A stretch of DNA of 64,000 nt, from contig NC_080423.1 in NCBI RefSeq assembly GCF_029873635.1, forward strand, positions 111,679,087 through 111,743,086, in the 5' to 3' direction. The DNA is from Malania oleifera. Its lineage: Eukaryota; Streptophyta; Magnoliopsida; Santalales; Ximeniaceae. This document shows positions 47,669 through 59,384 of this stretch, one piece after another (position 1 is the first letter of the stretch; each line of letters begins with the position of its first letter). The notes beneath the pieces were generated by a model. That model worked only from the letters and a program-made list of their open reading frames with translations, had not been told where the DNA came from and searched no databases. A program made the translations under genes and the position numbers.

Positions 47669-50238
47669 GTAATAACCCGGCAAAAAAAAAAGTAAAAATA
47701 AAAATAATCAAATAATCAAATAATAATAATAAATAAATAAAATTAAAAATAAAAAATTAAATTATTAGAATTAATTAAATTATTATCATTATTAATTAAA
47801 TGATTTAATATAATATAGTAATATATTATATTATATTATAATATAAGATTTTATATATGTGTGTGTGTGTGTGTGTGTATAAGTATGTTAAAAGAATATT
47901 ATTATAATATAAATATTATATACATATATCAATCCTGAAGCCTCCGGTGGCTTCAAGACATTTGAGTTGTTTTATTTCATCAGAGACTCCAAGTGGTCTC
48001 TCTCTCGCTTTACTCTCCGTCACTCTCCTCTGTTCTCTTCCTCTCTTTCCTCGATATCATCGGTCTAACGAACACCGATCAGAAAACGAAATGTGTCATT
48101 GGATTCCTAACTCCGCTACCAACATTTCTGCTGGAGCGAATTTGTCGTGGGAGCGTAGGCACCATTCATGGGGTAAGACAAATTTTTCCTAATTTTTCGA
48201 TTTCTCGTTAAATCTACTGTGGAATCGACGATCAGATACCACCATGGGGTCCTAGTCGTGATCGTCGTCATTTTGATATAAGTAAAGTTTTAATTGGGGT
48301 TTTCTAAACCCCACTCCAAAGCGAGAGTGGGATTTGAAAAATTTGGTAATTTGGCTATATTTAAGGGTATAATTATTAATTTAGTATTTAAGGGCGCTAA
48401 GAAATATTTAAATAGTATTTTACTTAGGATTAATTTAATGGAATTAGGATTTTTGATTTAGGATCCGAGTGAGCGCCGCAGGTATTTTTCGAGATCCCTG
48501 TTGGCGTAATTCAAGAAATCAGGTAAAGGAAAAAATATATATTAAACCAGAATTTTTATAAATTTAATGAAAAAATATATTGTGTTATATATACGTGTAT
48601 ATGTTTCAATATGGGTAAAATGTCAATTGTTTAAATTATATTTTTTCGAGTTTAGGGTTGTTTATTAGATATGTATATGCAAAAATGAACTGATGAAAGT
48701 GGAAAAATATTTTCAGGATAATTATGTAAGAATTGAAAGGTATTTTCAGTATATAAACATTAAATGTTGGTTAACTTATTTTACAGGCAATGTATGAATT
48801 TTATTGTTAAACTATGTGGCATGAGATTCTGTGCAAATATATGTTAAATGTATGAGATGCAAGTTAAGTAAGCAATGTATTGTGAATAAAACATGATATA
48901 GACTATGTTGCTTGTGTGTGTTAATACAACCATATAAATAACTGAAAAATACTAGGTAAACAGCTGAAAAATATTGGATAAAACAGCTGAAAGATGCTAG
49001 GTAAAACAGCTGAAAGATGTTGGATAAATGTATGACAACTGAAAAATGTTGGATAAAACAGTTGAAAGATGCTGGATAAATGTATGACAGCTGAAAAATG
49101 TTGGGTAAAACAGCTGAAAGATGCTGAGTAAAATAGTTGAAAGATGCTGGGTATGAAATGAAATGAAATGAAAATGGAAATGAATGAAATAGAAATGAAA
49201 TGTGAAATGTGAACAATGTAAAATGGGAAAGAGCCACATAAAGTAAAATGAAATGAAAAGTAAAAGATGTAAACATGAACAGTTAAGAGATGCAGAATAA
49301 TGGCAAACAAAATGATGTATTATGATATTAGAAGTACTTATGTACGTAAAATGTGCTATGATTTGAGCAGGGCGTACTCTTTGCCTGAGGGCTTGCTGAG
49401 AAAGGCGAGTGCTCTAGTAGCTTCAAATGTGGCAGTAGCTGCATAAGGTACTAGGGCATAGGGAACCTACTTGTATGGTCGAGTAGATTTCCTTATCCTT
49501 AGGACCTTTGCCAGTAAGCTATTGTTGAACGGTGTGAGTACGAGATCAATCTAACACTTGAGAGCTTACTGAGTAAGGTGAGTGCCCTGGTATGCTTTTT
49601 TAGTGACCTTAGGGTTGCCTAAACATCAGAGTAGAGGGGTGCTACTTGTATGGGCGAGTAATCACCCATATCCTCGGGTAATCTCGTGGGTTAAATTTTT
49701 GCATGTGATTGATTAGGTTCAAAGAATGATTTCAGAAATTATGTTAATGATTTTAAAATATTAAATATTATGTTGTTATATAGACTCATGTTGGTCACAT
49801 ACTATTTTAATTTATTGTTTCTTCCCTTAGTGAGATGTGTCTCACCCGAATATGAATTTATCTTTTTTAGGATTTCCTTAAGATCAAGCTTTGAGAGTTC
49901 GAGGTTTTTATAACATTATTGGGAAATAGAAAAAGAAAATGGTATATTTATATGTTAATTTTGGGGAATGTAATTATTTATGTTTTGTGTCTTTATTTTT
50001 AAGGCTATTGAGTAAGAAATGTGAAAATTCTGAAATGTCTTGGGAGTTATGTTGATTTATGGAAATGCAGGTGATAGATGATTTATTATGAATTATACTT
50101 AGAATTAGTAAACTTTGGTATTATGTTATATGGAGATTATGGTGATGTTTTTCGCTACGTATATTATGAATTATGGATTATCAAGATTTTATCAAGTATA
50201 ACACGCCGGACCCGGGATTAAGGGTTCGGGGCGTTACA
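47669..50238 (+). repeat. 3' LTR of the minimal gypsy element (2570 bp)
   Basis: Collinear with 41783-44322. The TG run is shorter and the ACAGCTGAAAGATG minisatellite (48935-49155) differs in copy number. The second hairpin reads GGGTG with CACCC (49637-49667). Confidence 0.88.
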
Positions 50239-50471
50239 ATGAGTGAAACATATAGGGAAGATTGCATGCTTATGAATGTATAGGGAAGATTGCATTAGTC
50301 AGATAATAAAATCTGAATAATAGATAACTAGTGTAGTTGCGTTAAAATGATGCTTATACTGTCTCGTATACTTAGTGAAATTAATTCTTGATTACTATAA
50401 GTAACACATATCACTTATACATACAATTTTATTTTGTGTAGGTCTTTTTTATTTCCCGAGCGCCGATCTAA

Positions 50472-51240
50472 ATGGCAGGAAACTCAAGCAGTGCTCTGGT
50501 GACGGTATTGTTGTGTATAGGAGAGTCATTATAATCAGAACAGATGGTGTTAGTTATAGTACTTATTCATTTCGATCAATTCGAATTGACCATAGGTGCA
50601 AATTAAATAAATTGTATACGAAGATATACAAATATTGGCATATTGATCCAAATCAATATGCATTGCGGGTGACTGCAAGATACTTTTTGTGAGGGTTCAA
50701 TAATACAGTCCTCTATGAGGTTGTTCCTATATCTGATGATTATGGTCTGCGCATTGTGTTGGATGCACACTGTGTAGGTCCGACATATTTAATTATGCAA
50801 TTATATGTCAAAATCATTCCTCAAATGGGTGTAACTGTGGCTAGGCAGCCAGAGGCGCCTGCTGAACATTTAAATGAAGTGGAGGAAGACACCCAAGAAA
50901 CACGTCATATCGATATGAGTTCAGAAGTTGGTGGTATGCCTACTGTAGATTTTAATGAATATCTAAGGTCGTTGTTCGAGCCGCTGACACACAAAACCCC
51001 TATGGAGGTTGCGAAGAAGTCCCGACAGAGGGTCCAAGATCGTTTTTTGCCATTACGAATGATGCATTGGACGAGGGAATGAACATTACGAACAATGTTC
51101 ATCTTCAAGATGAAGACACGTACGAGCAAGACATAACTGCAAGAGATGGACTCATAGGAAGGTAAGAAGAATATCACGTGCAACATATGTTACCAAGAAG
51201 GACATAATCGCACGAGGTTCCCGAGAAGGACACAACCCGA
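50472..51240 (+). pseudogene. MuDR-type transposase remnant, catalytic core missing
   Basis: ATG at 50472 (MAGNSSSALVTVL) is one frame off the following coding stretch, readable from about 50501: DGIVVYRRVIIIRTDGVSYS, then YALRVTARYF, a stop, then FNNTVLYEVVPISDDYGLRI and AHCVGPTYLIMQLYVK. This is the N-terminal domain of plant MuDR-like transposases. After 51082 the frame breaks. A CCHC-like knuckle, CNICYQEGHNRTRF (51179-51220, last Cys now Phe), stands where the transposase C-terminus would be. The DDE core that should lie between is absent. Non-functional. Confidence 0.65.
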
Positions 51241-51689
51241 GGATGCAGTTGGGCCTTCGCACTGACCTATCACTTATAGTAGTTCATGTAGATGTCCTAT
51301 TATTACCTTTAATTTTCATTGAAAGGGTGAAGGAATGCTTCGAGGTGCTGCCACACGTCCACACTTCCTTACGCCAAGAACCAAACTTCATTTATTTCTC
51401 TACAAGTTATAGATTTGGGAAGAGCAGATTGGGCCATCAACCACCCACTGATCAAGAAGACATTCAGCTGCTCTTTGAACCCCACAACTCTGCATCAATT
51501 GGTTCTTTAATTCAATAAATTTTTATTTAGCCTCGACGGTGCAAGGGGAATTCCAAGATATCTAAATGGAAAGTCCTTATTCTGAAACTCAGTAATCTCT
51601 TTGATTTCCCTCGTGTCCTTATTATTATTATATTGATTGTATTTCAATGGTACCTTCAGAAGGATCGGTCCACGGCCGTCCAATTCCAG

Positions 51690-53750
51690 TGTATTGATGA
51701 TGGGCGATTGTCACGAGTCCAAATGGGCGTGGGCTAATTCACGCTCCGACGTCTTATATTGTCGAGGGGGCACAATGGTAGTCCACTACAGGATAGAAAC
51801 AGACCCCCGCATCGTTGCTTGGATACGAAAGTAGGCTTCTATGGGATATACTAGATTGGTCATATCCAGTTGGATTGGCATTTGATGACCGCCTTTGTGG
51901 AGCGATAGAGGCCAGAGATGCAAATGTTCCACCTACCGCATGGGGAGGCGCCTATCACCCTCCAGAACGTTGCAGTGTTGTTCGGGCTGGCGATTGATGG
52001 GAGGTCAGGGGGGAGCATTGCGCCGTATGTGCGAGAGATTGTTAGGGGTGGTGCCCGCATCCGCATGTGATTTCTTAAGGGCGAGATGTTTCACCAACTC
52101 CTAAAGCTGCAAATGATCACACGGTAGCGTGCCACGCACATCCCCACTTGTTGCGATTGATATATGGGATGTTGTTCTCCAACCTTTCAGGGAGTTATGT
52201 GCATTTGATGTTCCTTTCACTCCTCGCGAAGCGAGCAGAGATACGCGAGTACAATTAGGGGTTTGCAACGTTAGTGTGGCTTTATCGGTAGATGTATCGC
52301 GCTGCTGATGTGTCCCACTCGCAGATCGGAGGAGCACTCCGCTTATCACAGGTTTGGGCATGGGAGATATTCACATCCTTAGCTCCTACACACCGTTGTG
52401 TCCAGCGTATTGTGAGGGACCAGGACGATCATCCGATTGACCCAATCCTACTCGTATAGAGGTTAATAACTTCATTCACAATGCAATCGTGGTATGAGTA
52501 CTATAAATATTAATTCGTAGTACGTACTATTCATTACACCTGTTGACTTACATATTATTTGTACAGGTGGAGGGATCAATTGTTGGCGAAAAATTTTGCG
52601 CAACATACATTGCCCTTGAACAGGTTCGAGGTGGACATGCACCGGGAGCATGAGGTATAGTTCGATTCAAGTGTAGCACATCATAATTGCATATTTATCA
52701 GATAGCCCTACCCACCTCTTACATTTTGCTTATGTTTAAGCGCAGTTCATATGGGAGCCCTACACGGATGATGTTATAGCCAACGTACCAACTAATTATG
52801 CAGTTGGGAGGGATCTGTGGGTAGCCCAAGTGCCACACATATGTTTTCATATTATCAAGTGGCATCCCCCTGACTGAGTGATGCGTCAGTTCAGCTATCG
52901 GCCGGGCATTCCCAACTACTTTTTGACATCGGGGGTAGATGTACTTGGGGAAAACCTACACAAGATTGATGGTCGTAGTCGAGGGAACACGAATTAGGCT
53001 ACCGAGCACGAGATGTATGTGACTATGTGGGGGCATCGACGAGAGTACATCATATAGGGAGTGGAGGTGGGTGGTTCGATGGGTCCAAAGGACCCATATT
53101 ATACATGGTATAGGTCCATCACATGACGTTTCATGGATAGGACCGCGGCTACTTACATGAGTCTCGTAAGAATACTCTAATATACACCTAATTTTTTACC
53201 ATCTATGTTACGATGTCAATGTGGTAATCACTTCTTTTTGTATGCTTCAGGCGAATATACTACACAAGATCGACCTACTCTCTTCAAAGCCCGCTATCTA
53301 GAATTTAGCGAGAGCAAGTTTGGACATTGTTCATGAGGACGAGTGACGGATCGCTACACCATGACAAGCCCCAACACCACGAGGAGGTCAAGCAACTTTC
53401 TCCAGTTGTCCGTTGAGTTCGGCCTTCTCGCCGCCCGTTATACAGGCAAAGTATGTATTCAGCCTGTTCGCACTGTATGCCCCATCGACAGCCGCCGATA
53501 TTGCGGGTCCGTCGAGTAGACAGGTGGACACCCCATCTGACTCTGCCGCCACCTCGTCAATGTCATACCTGCTAGACGACCCTCTCGATGCAGAGGAGGT
53601 GGATGCACCAGCTTTGCCACCTCAAACTCATCCAGAGACTTCATACAAGTTAGCTCCTCATCCGCTTCGCATGGATATAGATGATGCAGTACCTATTGGA
53701 AAAAATGATAGACATGTAGCACATTGACGAGCCCGGACACCAGACGCGGA
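51690..53750 (+). pseudogene. Plant mobile domain (PMD) pseudogene
   Basis: Pieces in changing frames: ERWRPEMQMFHLPHGEAP then TLQNVAVLFGLAIDGR (about 51895-52000), the signature N-terminal part of PMD proteins; then YGMLFSNLSGSYVHLMFLSL (from about 52155) and QIGGALRLSQVWAWEIF (52322-52372); then FIWEPYTDDVIANVP and FHIIKWHPPD (52745-52880) and MDRTAATYM. Apparent introns with GT/AG ends lie at about 52493-52566, 52651-52744 and 53168-53250. Many stops. In plants PMD occurs in MAIN/MAIL host proteins and in transposons; here the context is a transposon. Confidence 0.75.
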
Positions 53751-53819
53751 GGAGCTACCAGGAGAGGGAAGACGCAGACGCCAGCCACCCTGAAATTGAA
53801 GACAACCTCCCTATGGCAC

Positions 53820-54090
53820 GGAGTAGTAGGATCGATTCTTTTGACCTACTTTTTACAACATCTATTTGTTCATTATTTCATTTGTATAGATCATCGTTGT
53901 ATTATTTCATTTGTACAACATCTATTTGTTCATTTTTTTTCATTTTTATAGATCATCGCTGTATTATTTCTTTTGTACATCATCTATTTGTTCATTTTTT
54001 TCATTTGTATAGATCATCGTTCTATTATTTCGTTTGTATAGCATTATATTTTTTTCTTTTTTCAATTATATAGAGCATCGTTGTATTATT
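53820..54090 (+). repeat. About 60-bp tandem repeat, four copies
   Basis: TAGATCATCG or TAGAGCATCG occurs at 53887, 53949, 54010 and 54070, spacing 62, 61 and 60 bp. T-rich and non-coding. Confidence 0.85.
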
Positions 54091-54211
54091 TATCTATAAT
54101 TAGAAATATTTATTTATTTTCCACATGAAGTATATGTGAATGAAATTTGGTTATGACAGGTGTGAATGAACGTTTTGTAATGTTTCCCACGGACGTATAC
54201 ATGAAAGTGGT

Positions 54212-54650
54212 GAATGTAACGTTGTGAACATACTGGTATTGATTGTATAGGATAAATGTTTTCTTTGAGCAGGTGTATGGATAAATATGCTTAATTTTTT
54301 AAGGGGATTCTGTCAAAATTTTTATAGTAATTTGATACGTTGGATGTGTATGAAAGTTGTGAATGTAACGTTATGAACGTACTGGTATCGATTGTTTAGG
54401 ATAAATGTTTTCTTTGAACAAGTGCATGGATGGAATATGCTCAATTTTTAAAAGGGACTTTGCCAAAATTTTTACAATAATTTGATACGTTGAATGTGTA
54501 TGAAAGTTGTGAATGTAACGTTGTGAACGTACTGGTATCGATTGTTTAAGATAAATGTTTTCTTTGAACAGGTGCATGGATGGGATATGCTTAATTTTTA
54601 AAAGGGACTCTGCCGAAATTTCTACAGTAAGATTCTTTATATAATTGGAC
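54212..54650 (+). repeat. 150-bp tandem repeat, three copies
   Basis: GAATGTAACG occurs at 54212, 54361 and 54511, spacing 149 and 150 bp; units also share GATAAATGTTTTCTTTGA. Confidence 0.9.
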
Positions 54651-55189
54651 TCCCACACTACGTTAAATGTATATCAAATTTTGAGTTTCGATACTCAAAT
54701 TACTATTATTCATATTATAGAATATTGGGTCAACAACAAATAAATAACTCAATATAACAGTCATACGTTATAAATATACACTATTAAGAAGATTATTTTG
54801 GTGTGATCTTACAACAATAAACCCTCAAATTATGTATGCTACTTAGTTAGCACATAGAGACACCGACAAGGTTAGCACCAAATTGCTCATTGTCATGCAA
54901 ATTTTATCCTTGCAAAATTTCTTATATCTAAGCTTTCCTTGTTTTACTTTTATATTAACATATAAGTCCTTAGGTTAGGCAACCGAAGTGAGATTTTGTG
55001 CTATCTTAAATACTGAATTGATAAGAATAGGTATAATACTAACAAAAAAACCCATAAGCGCATTGTTAGTCATGATAACACGAAGATGTGTTGAGCCTTT
55101 CAATTCTGTATTTGAGCTTGTTCCCAGCTATGAATACTAATAACAAAAGTTAAGATTTTTTTTTTTAAAAAAAAAAAAGCCATAAGCCA
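54651..55189. other. Unassigned non-coding stretch
   Basis: AT-rich, no frame or repeat family recognised; interior of the Mutator-like element. Confidence 0.4.
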
Positions 55190-55439
55190 ATCTTTTCTAG
55201 TTGTAGTTGTTTAAAGTGTGTTTTTCAGTCTTTTCAATGCAATCACTGTAGGCAGCTTTGAAAACGATAGCAAATGATCGAAATGGGAAAATGTCCAAGG
55301 AGTTTTTGCGTGTAGCACTGGATGAGATTAGGCCTTCGCCTAGTTTACTGCCACTGGATGAGATTGGGCCTTGACTAACTATGTTGAGGCCCTCACAAAG
55401 TTGTTGATTGCTATCACAAGTCATCGCTCAATGTCTTGC

Positions 55440-55960
55440 AAGCTTCCATTATAGAGGGGGCAAATGGAGATGATGAGGATGACCCCGAGGATGTGTGCAG
55501 TGCAATTACTCAATGTGTTGGAGAGGCAAGAAAAAGGACCAAAAGTTACCCAAGTGTATGACTTTATGTTTCTGGATCTGCGAATCAATGGGAAGAGTAC
55601 CTCTACAATAGTGGAAACTAGGGCTACACATAACTTTGTCTCAAAGCCAAAAGCATAGAGACTCAACTTGAACTTGGAGGACTTAGGACGTCTAAAAGTG
55701 GTCAATTCCGCGGCTCAGCGTACTTTAGAAGTAGCCAAGCAAGTGACTATGAAGCTTGGACAGTGCGTGGAACATAAATTTCATAGTGTCGATGGATGGT
55801 TTCCAAGTGATAGTTAAAATGGTATTCTTAAGGTAGAGTAAGGTAGTATTGATGTTATTTGCTAGTTCTTTTTGCCTGGTGGGGGGTTGTCTTGCATGGT
55901 GCAAGTTGTTACAAAGAAAGAGGATGACGATAAGTTCCTCTTAACTATGCAAATAAATAG
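55440..55960 (+). pseudogene. Gypsy gag/protease relic
   Basis: Plus frame with VTQVYDFMFLDLRINGKS and ETRATHNFVSK, which matches the retropepsin-like region of plant gypsy elements (DTGATHNF, here ETRATHNF with the catalytic Asp and the Gly changed). A frame-shifted LKVVNSAAQRTLEVAKQVTM follows. No LTR, RT or integrase nearby, so it is an isolated relic. Confidence 0.65.
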
Positions 55961-56424
55961 GCACTCGAATCTAAAACTAAAGTATTCAAAAAATTCTCAG
56001 ATGAAGGTCATTTCTTGGATAATTTTGTAGATTTGTATAATGGACAAAACTGTTGGGCTCCATTTGCATCCAAGATTTTGTGAAAGGAAAGGAAGCTAGA
56101 AGAAATAAAAAAAGAAAACAAATTAGAATTATTATGATTCTTAGTTAACAATTTCAATAATAATTATTTTTAATTAATATTTAAATATTTTCTACTCAAC
56201 AAAATAATAGAAGATTTCTCTCTTTAATTAAATATAATCTTACTATTAGTGTATATTTATAATGTATGACTTATATTAATTTATGATAAAAATAATATTT
56301 TTAACTAAATTACAAAATATAATTTATTCTATGTGAAAATTTAAGTTAATAAATGATTCTTCCCTCCAATAATTTAATTAATTATTATTATAATAAATAA
56401 ATAAATAAAGAGAACATAAAAAAT
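55961..56424. other. Unassigned AT-rich stretch
   Basis: Interior of the Mutator-like element next to its right inverted repeat; nothing recognised. Confidence 0.4.
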
Positions 56425-56766
56425 TCCATATGCACAGTAAATCTCGCTACTTGATGCAGCGAGATTTTTTTCCATATGCACAGCAAATCTCGCTACTCGG
56501 TGCAGTGAGATTTAAAAAAATCTCGCTGCACCAAGTAGCGAGATTTAAATGGCAACCCAATCTAGTCTAGACGCGTGACAAGCAAATCTTGCTCAACCAA
56601 GTAATGAAATTTGTCATGTGTTATGTTTATCTTGGGTCTAACACATGACAAATCTCGCTACTTGGTCCAGCAAGATTATGTCAATTATTTCAAAAATTAT
56701 TTTTCCAAAAGAAGTATTATTTAATATATTTTAAAAAATAAATAAATAAACAGAAAAAAAAACTCC
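56425..56766 (+). repeat. Right terminal inverted repeat with palindrome array
   Basis: At least four AATCTCGCT units in both orientations (56434-56680), for example AAATCTCGCTGCACC with TAGCGAGATTT. ATGCACAGTAAATCTCGCTA here is the inverse of the left-end stretch near 38508-38526. The outer AT-rich arm reaches 56766. Confidence 0.7.
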
Positions 56767-57589
56767 TATGAGAGCATGGGGCAGGTCACCAAAACCTTTA
56801 AAAGACATGTGCACCAGGATTGAAGGCCATCTCTATTTTCTTTGAGGGATTGGACATGAGTTACCAGTGCCAAAGAAATCTTGATAAATTATTGCTTAAT
56901 GGATACCTGAGAGAGACATAATATATATATATATATAAAACACTCAATCACCAGAGATCCATTTTCACGCTCTCAATCCTTCCCATCAGAAGGGGTTTTA
57001 GTGTTAAAACTTCTGGAGGGTTGTGTAATTTGAACTTGTGCCTGATGGTCATTTTGGTGTACTCATTTTTCAGGTTCAAATTGCATAGGTCCGAGAACGT
57101 AGCACGCTTGCATATCAAAATACAAAAACAAAAACAAAGAATCATACTCGGGCTTTGGCGGGCTGTAAAAGAAAACCTATAATTATCGCCGACTGCCAAG
57201 CATGAAAAAAGCACTTCAACTAAAAACTGTTACATGGAAGGAAGACCAAAGTAAAATCTATTACATTCCTAAACTCACAAAAATTGCAATGACGTCCCCA
57301 GACTAGGACAAGATAATCTGCGCCAAGCACAACTTATTAAGAGAGAAAAAAATTTAAAAAAAAAAACACGGAAAAAAAAAATTGTTCCCTCACCTCCCTT
57401 CAATTTTTTTCTTCTAAAATAAAAAAATAAAAAAAAATAAAACAAAATAACCTTGAGCAAGTTTAGCCCGCAACAGCATTTATTCTTTTATAACTCTAGC
57501 AACAAATCAACATGCCACTAATTAATTATGGGCTGCCGCAGTAGTCCTCTTTTTAACAACCCTCATTTCAGGAAACTTGGGGGTTAAAT
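56767..57589. other. TSN downstream region
   Basis: Between the Mutator-like end and the TSN stop codon. The part nearest 57589 is the likely 3' untranslated region of TSN. No other gene seen; poly-A/poly-T tracts occur near 57350-57440. Confidence 0.5.
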
Positions 57590-57778
57590 TCATCGCCGGG
57601 CACCAGCTTTTCTAGCTGGAGGTGCTGCATCTTCCTCATCGGACTGGATATCCCCATATTGCCACATCCCCCGCCTACTAAGCCGAGCTTCTTCCTGGAA
57701 GCTTTCCAGATTGTCAAGGGCCAATTGCCTCTCCTTCAAGTCCCATCTTTTCCGCTTTTCTAACCTAGCAAGCCCTTC
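57590..57778 (-). CDS. TSN: Tudor staphylococcal nuclease, last coding exon
   Basis: Codes for the final 62 residues, starting EGLARLEKRKRWDLKERQ and ending ARKAGARR, with TGA at 57590-57592. The acceptor AG is at 57779-57780 and the phase is 0, joining AAMLK of the preceding exon to EGLAR. The QEEARLSRRGMWQYGDI segment followed by SDEED closes the last SN-like fold and is highly conserved in plant TSN. TSN is a cytoplasmic multidomain RNA-binding protein of four SN-like domains plus a Tudor-SN module. It acts in RNA stability, decapping and stress granules. No lesion seen. Confidence 0.93.
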   Translation of the reverse strand, partial: EGLARLEKRKRWDLKERQLALDNLESFQEEARLSRRGMWQYGDIQSDEEDAAPPARKAGARR

Positions 57779-58602
57779 CTGCAGATTTAAAAAATGGTCA
57801 GAATGCATTAGCAGTAGCAGGGAATCAAACCATTGGGAAGAAGGGGACGAGGTTAGTTTTTATGCAGTTTTGATTGTTTCTTATGCTGGATATTGAGAAT
57901 GAGAGCTAATAAATTTACAGCCGTGCTCTAATATGACCATGAAGCAGTTAGTCCAGCTTCACAGCAACCACACCCCATTTTAAACAATACCCTTTTTTCT
58001 TTTCTTTTTCTTTTCCCTAAAAGCTCACATTCAAATAACCAATGCTAACCAATGCGTGATGACTAAATTGGTTCCTGAAATAAAAAATATCAGACATAGC
58101 AAGCTACCTATATAGTCTAAGCCTCCTTGATCATGGGATAAGAGCCTTTCAAAGCACCTGGGGGTGGCTCTGGTTGGGCAAATCTCATTCAAAAAGCAAA
58201 CACGATTTCATTTCCCAATGATTCCTTGATTCCTGAATCTTATTTAGCATCCACCCATAAACTTGGACAACCCATGGAAAAAAGACTGCACTAGTTGTTT
58301 GTCCGTATAATTAAAAATCATTTTCTTTGTTTCCTAAGGGGTCCTTGCACAAATATAATTATGTAGGCAGGCCTTGCATTTACTGAGGTTCTATGCATGA
58401 TTCATCAGACTGCAGTTTGAATCAGAAGTTATTTCATATGTAAATCCTCCATTAGCATGGTGCCCAAAACTTAGCGTGTGGGGAATAGTTATATAGCAAT
58501 TCAACAAGATGGAAGCAGTTGATAAAAGCTTGTACACATGGATAAAGTGATGGGAATGAATAAAAGACTTGTAACCACATGGAAAAAGTTAGAAGTTCAA
58601 AC
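57779..58602 (-). other. TSN last intron (824 bp)
   Basis: GT donor at 58601-58602 and AG acceptor at 57779-57780, both canonical. Non-coding. Confidence 0.88.
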
Positions 58603-58980
58603 CTTCAGCATGGCAGCATTTATACTGTCTTCATTTTCAACACCTGACAAAGTAACAAATAAAATTGTCCCAGTTCCCTGCCCCTTCACTTTTCCTCCTG
58701 AAGTATCCCTTTCCTCAACCACAGCCCTGAGTTCTTTTGAACTGTTTAGTGTGATTTCAGACAAAAACTCAGCCGCTTCTTGACCAAAATCCTCCTCCAA
58801 GCTTGGAACTTTTATGAATGCAAGGCTGCATAGCTGAGCAATGGCAGCTGCAGAGGACACTGAAGGATCAAGAGGCCGTAGCTCGCTATAAGGAACAGCT
58901 TCTTGATTTCCATAGTCAATGTAGAACACTTCAAACTTATCATGTGGGGATTCAACAGCTCCTCGAGGCGCATTCACAAT
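58603..58980 (-). CDS. TSN: Tudor staphylococcal nuclease, penultimate coding exon (Tudor domain)
   Basis: 126 codons in phase 0, from IVNAPRGAVESPHDKFEVFY to INAAMLK. It holds the Tudor core with its aromatic ligand cage residues (FEVFYIDYGNQE), then the second half of the split fifth SN-like domain (AFIKVPSLEEDFGQEAAEFL, ERDTSGGKVKGQGTGT). The acceptor AG lies at 58981-58982. Tudor domains bind dimethylarginine peptides, linking TSN to Sm/RNP proteins. The sequence is intact and lacks the decay seen elsewhere in the window. Upstream exons, expected to start with a segment ending NSWxRAM, are not visible up to 64000. Confidence 0.95.
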
Positions 58981-59384
58981 CTTTACATGGAAAATAATAA
59001 AGATCAGAATTAGGGGAGAATGTGAAGAAGATGCATTTTGTAAAATAACTTAAAAGAAAATTGTTTTCAATGATTTACAGGAAAAAAAAAGTTCATTGTT
59101 ATAACTTGAATGGCTATTGAATCATGTCTAGCATTCCCATTTTCAAACCATGGGCAATAATAAAGGCATACATTCTTGAATCTCATGGGCAAATTTATGA
59201 AACATCTAGAAAACTGAGTTTCAAGACTAAGCAATTATAAAATTGAAATTTTAAAGACCAACATACTGCTAGAGCTAATTGAGATTTCTAATTATTTTCT
59301 GAGATTGCACTGAAGGACAAACAAGTTCCAAATGAAGTGAGTGTTTTGCAGTTAAACTCAGCATAAGTGCTCACCTATGCCATT

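Larger units (their letters stand above)
41783..50238 (+). mobile_element. Gypsy-derived element with huge LTRs and tiny interior, TSD ATGAG
   Basis: 5' LTR 41783-44322 and 3' LTR 47669-50238, each TGTAATAACCCGG... to ...GCGTTACA, flanked by perfect ATGAG at 41778-41782 and 50239-50243. After removing the solo LTR at 44472-47227 the interior is only about 590 bp. That interior resembles the 5' leader and then the extreme gag end of the 10484-14994 element; the gag body and all of pol are missing. Related to Tekay by LTR architecture. Confidence 0.9.
38369..56766 (+). mobile_element. Mutator-like element with PMD, host of a nested gypsy element
   Basis: The ends start GGAGTTTTTT (38369) and finish with its inverse (56766). 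About 100 bp at each end align as degenerate inverted repeats (shared ATATATTAAATAATAC, then TTTTGGAA, then ACRTAATCTYGCT). Palindromic AATCTCGCT units follow inward on both sides. It contains a MuDR-type N-terminal fragment, a zinc knuckle and a plant mobile domain frame, all broken. Without the 8.5-kb nested element it is about 9.9 kb. A 9-bp TSD is not evident, so the exact termini are uncertain. Confidence 0.68.

Noticed and set aside
48812..49310. Phe/Ser/His-rich frames, also 43056-43391
   Set aside because: Antisense translation of LTR minisatellites.
51243..51518. 91-codon plus frame after the zinc knuckle
   Set aside because: Not similar to a MuDR or PMD segment; lies between the two remnants and is probably chance.
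38360..56775. 9-bp target duplication of the Mutator-like element
   Set aside because: Flanks AAGTACAGT and TATGAGAGC match at few positions, so I do not claim a TSD.
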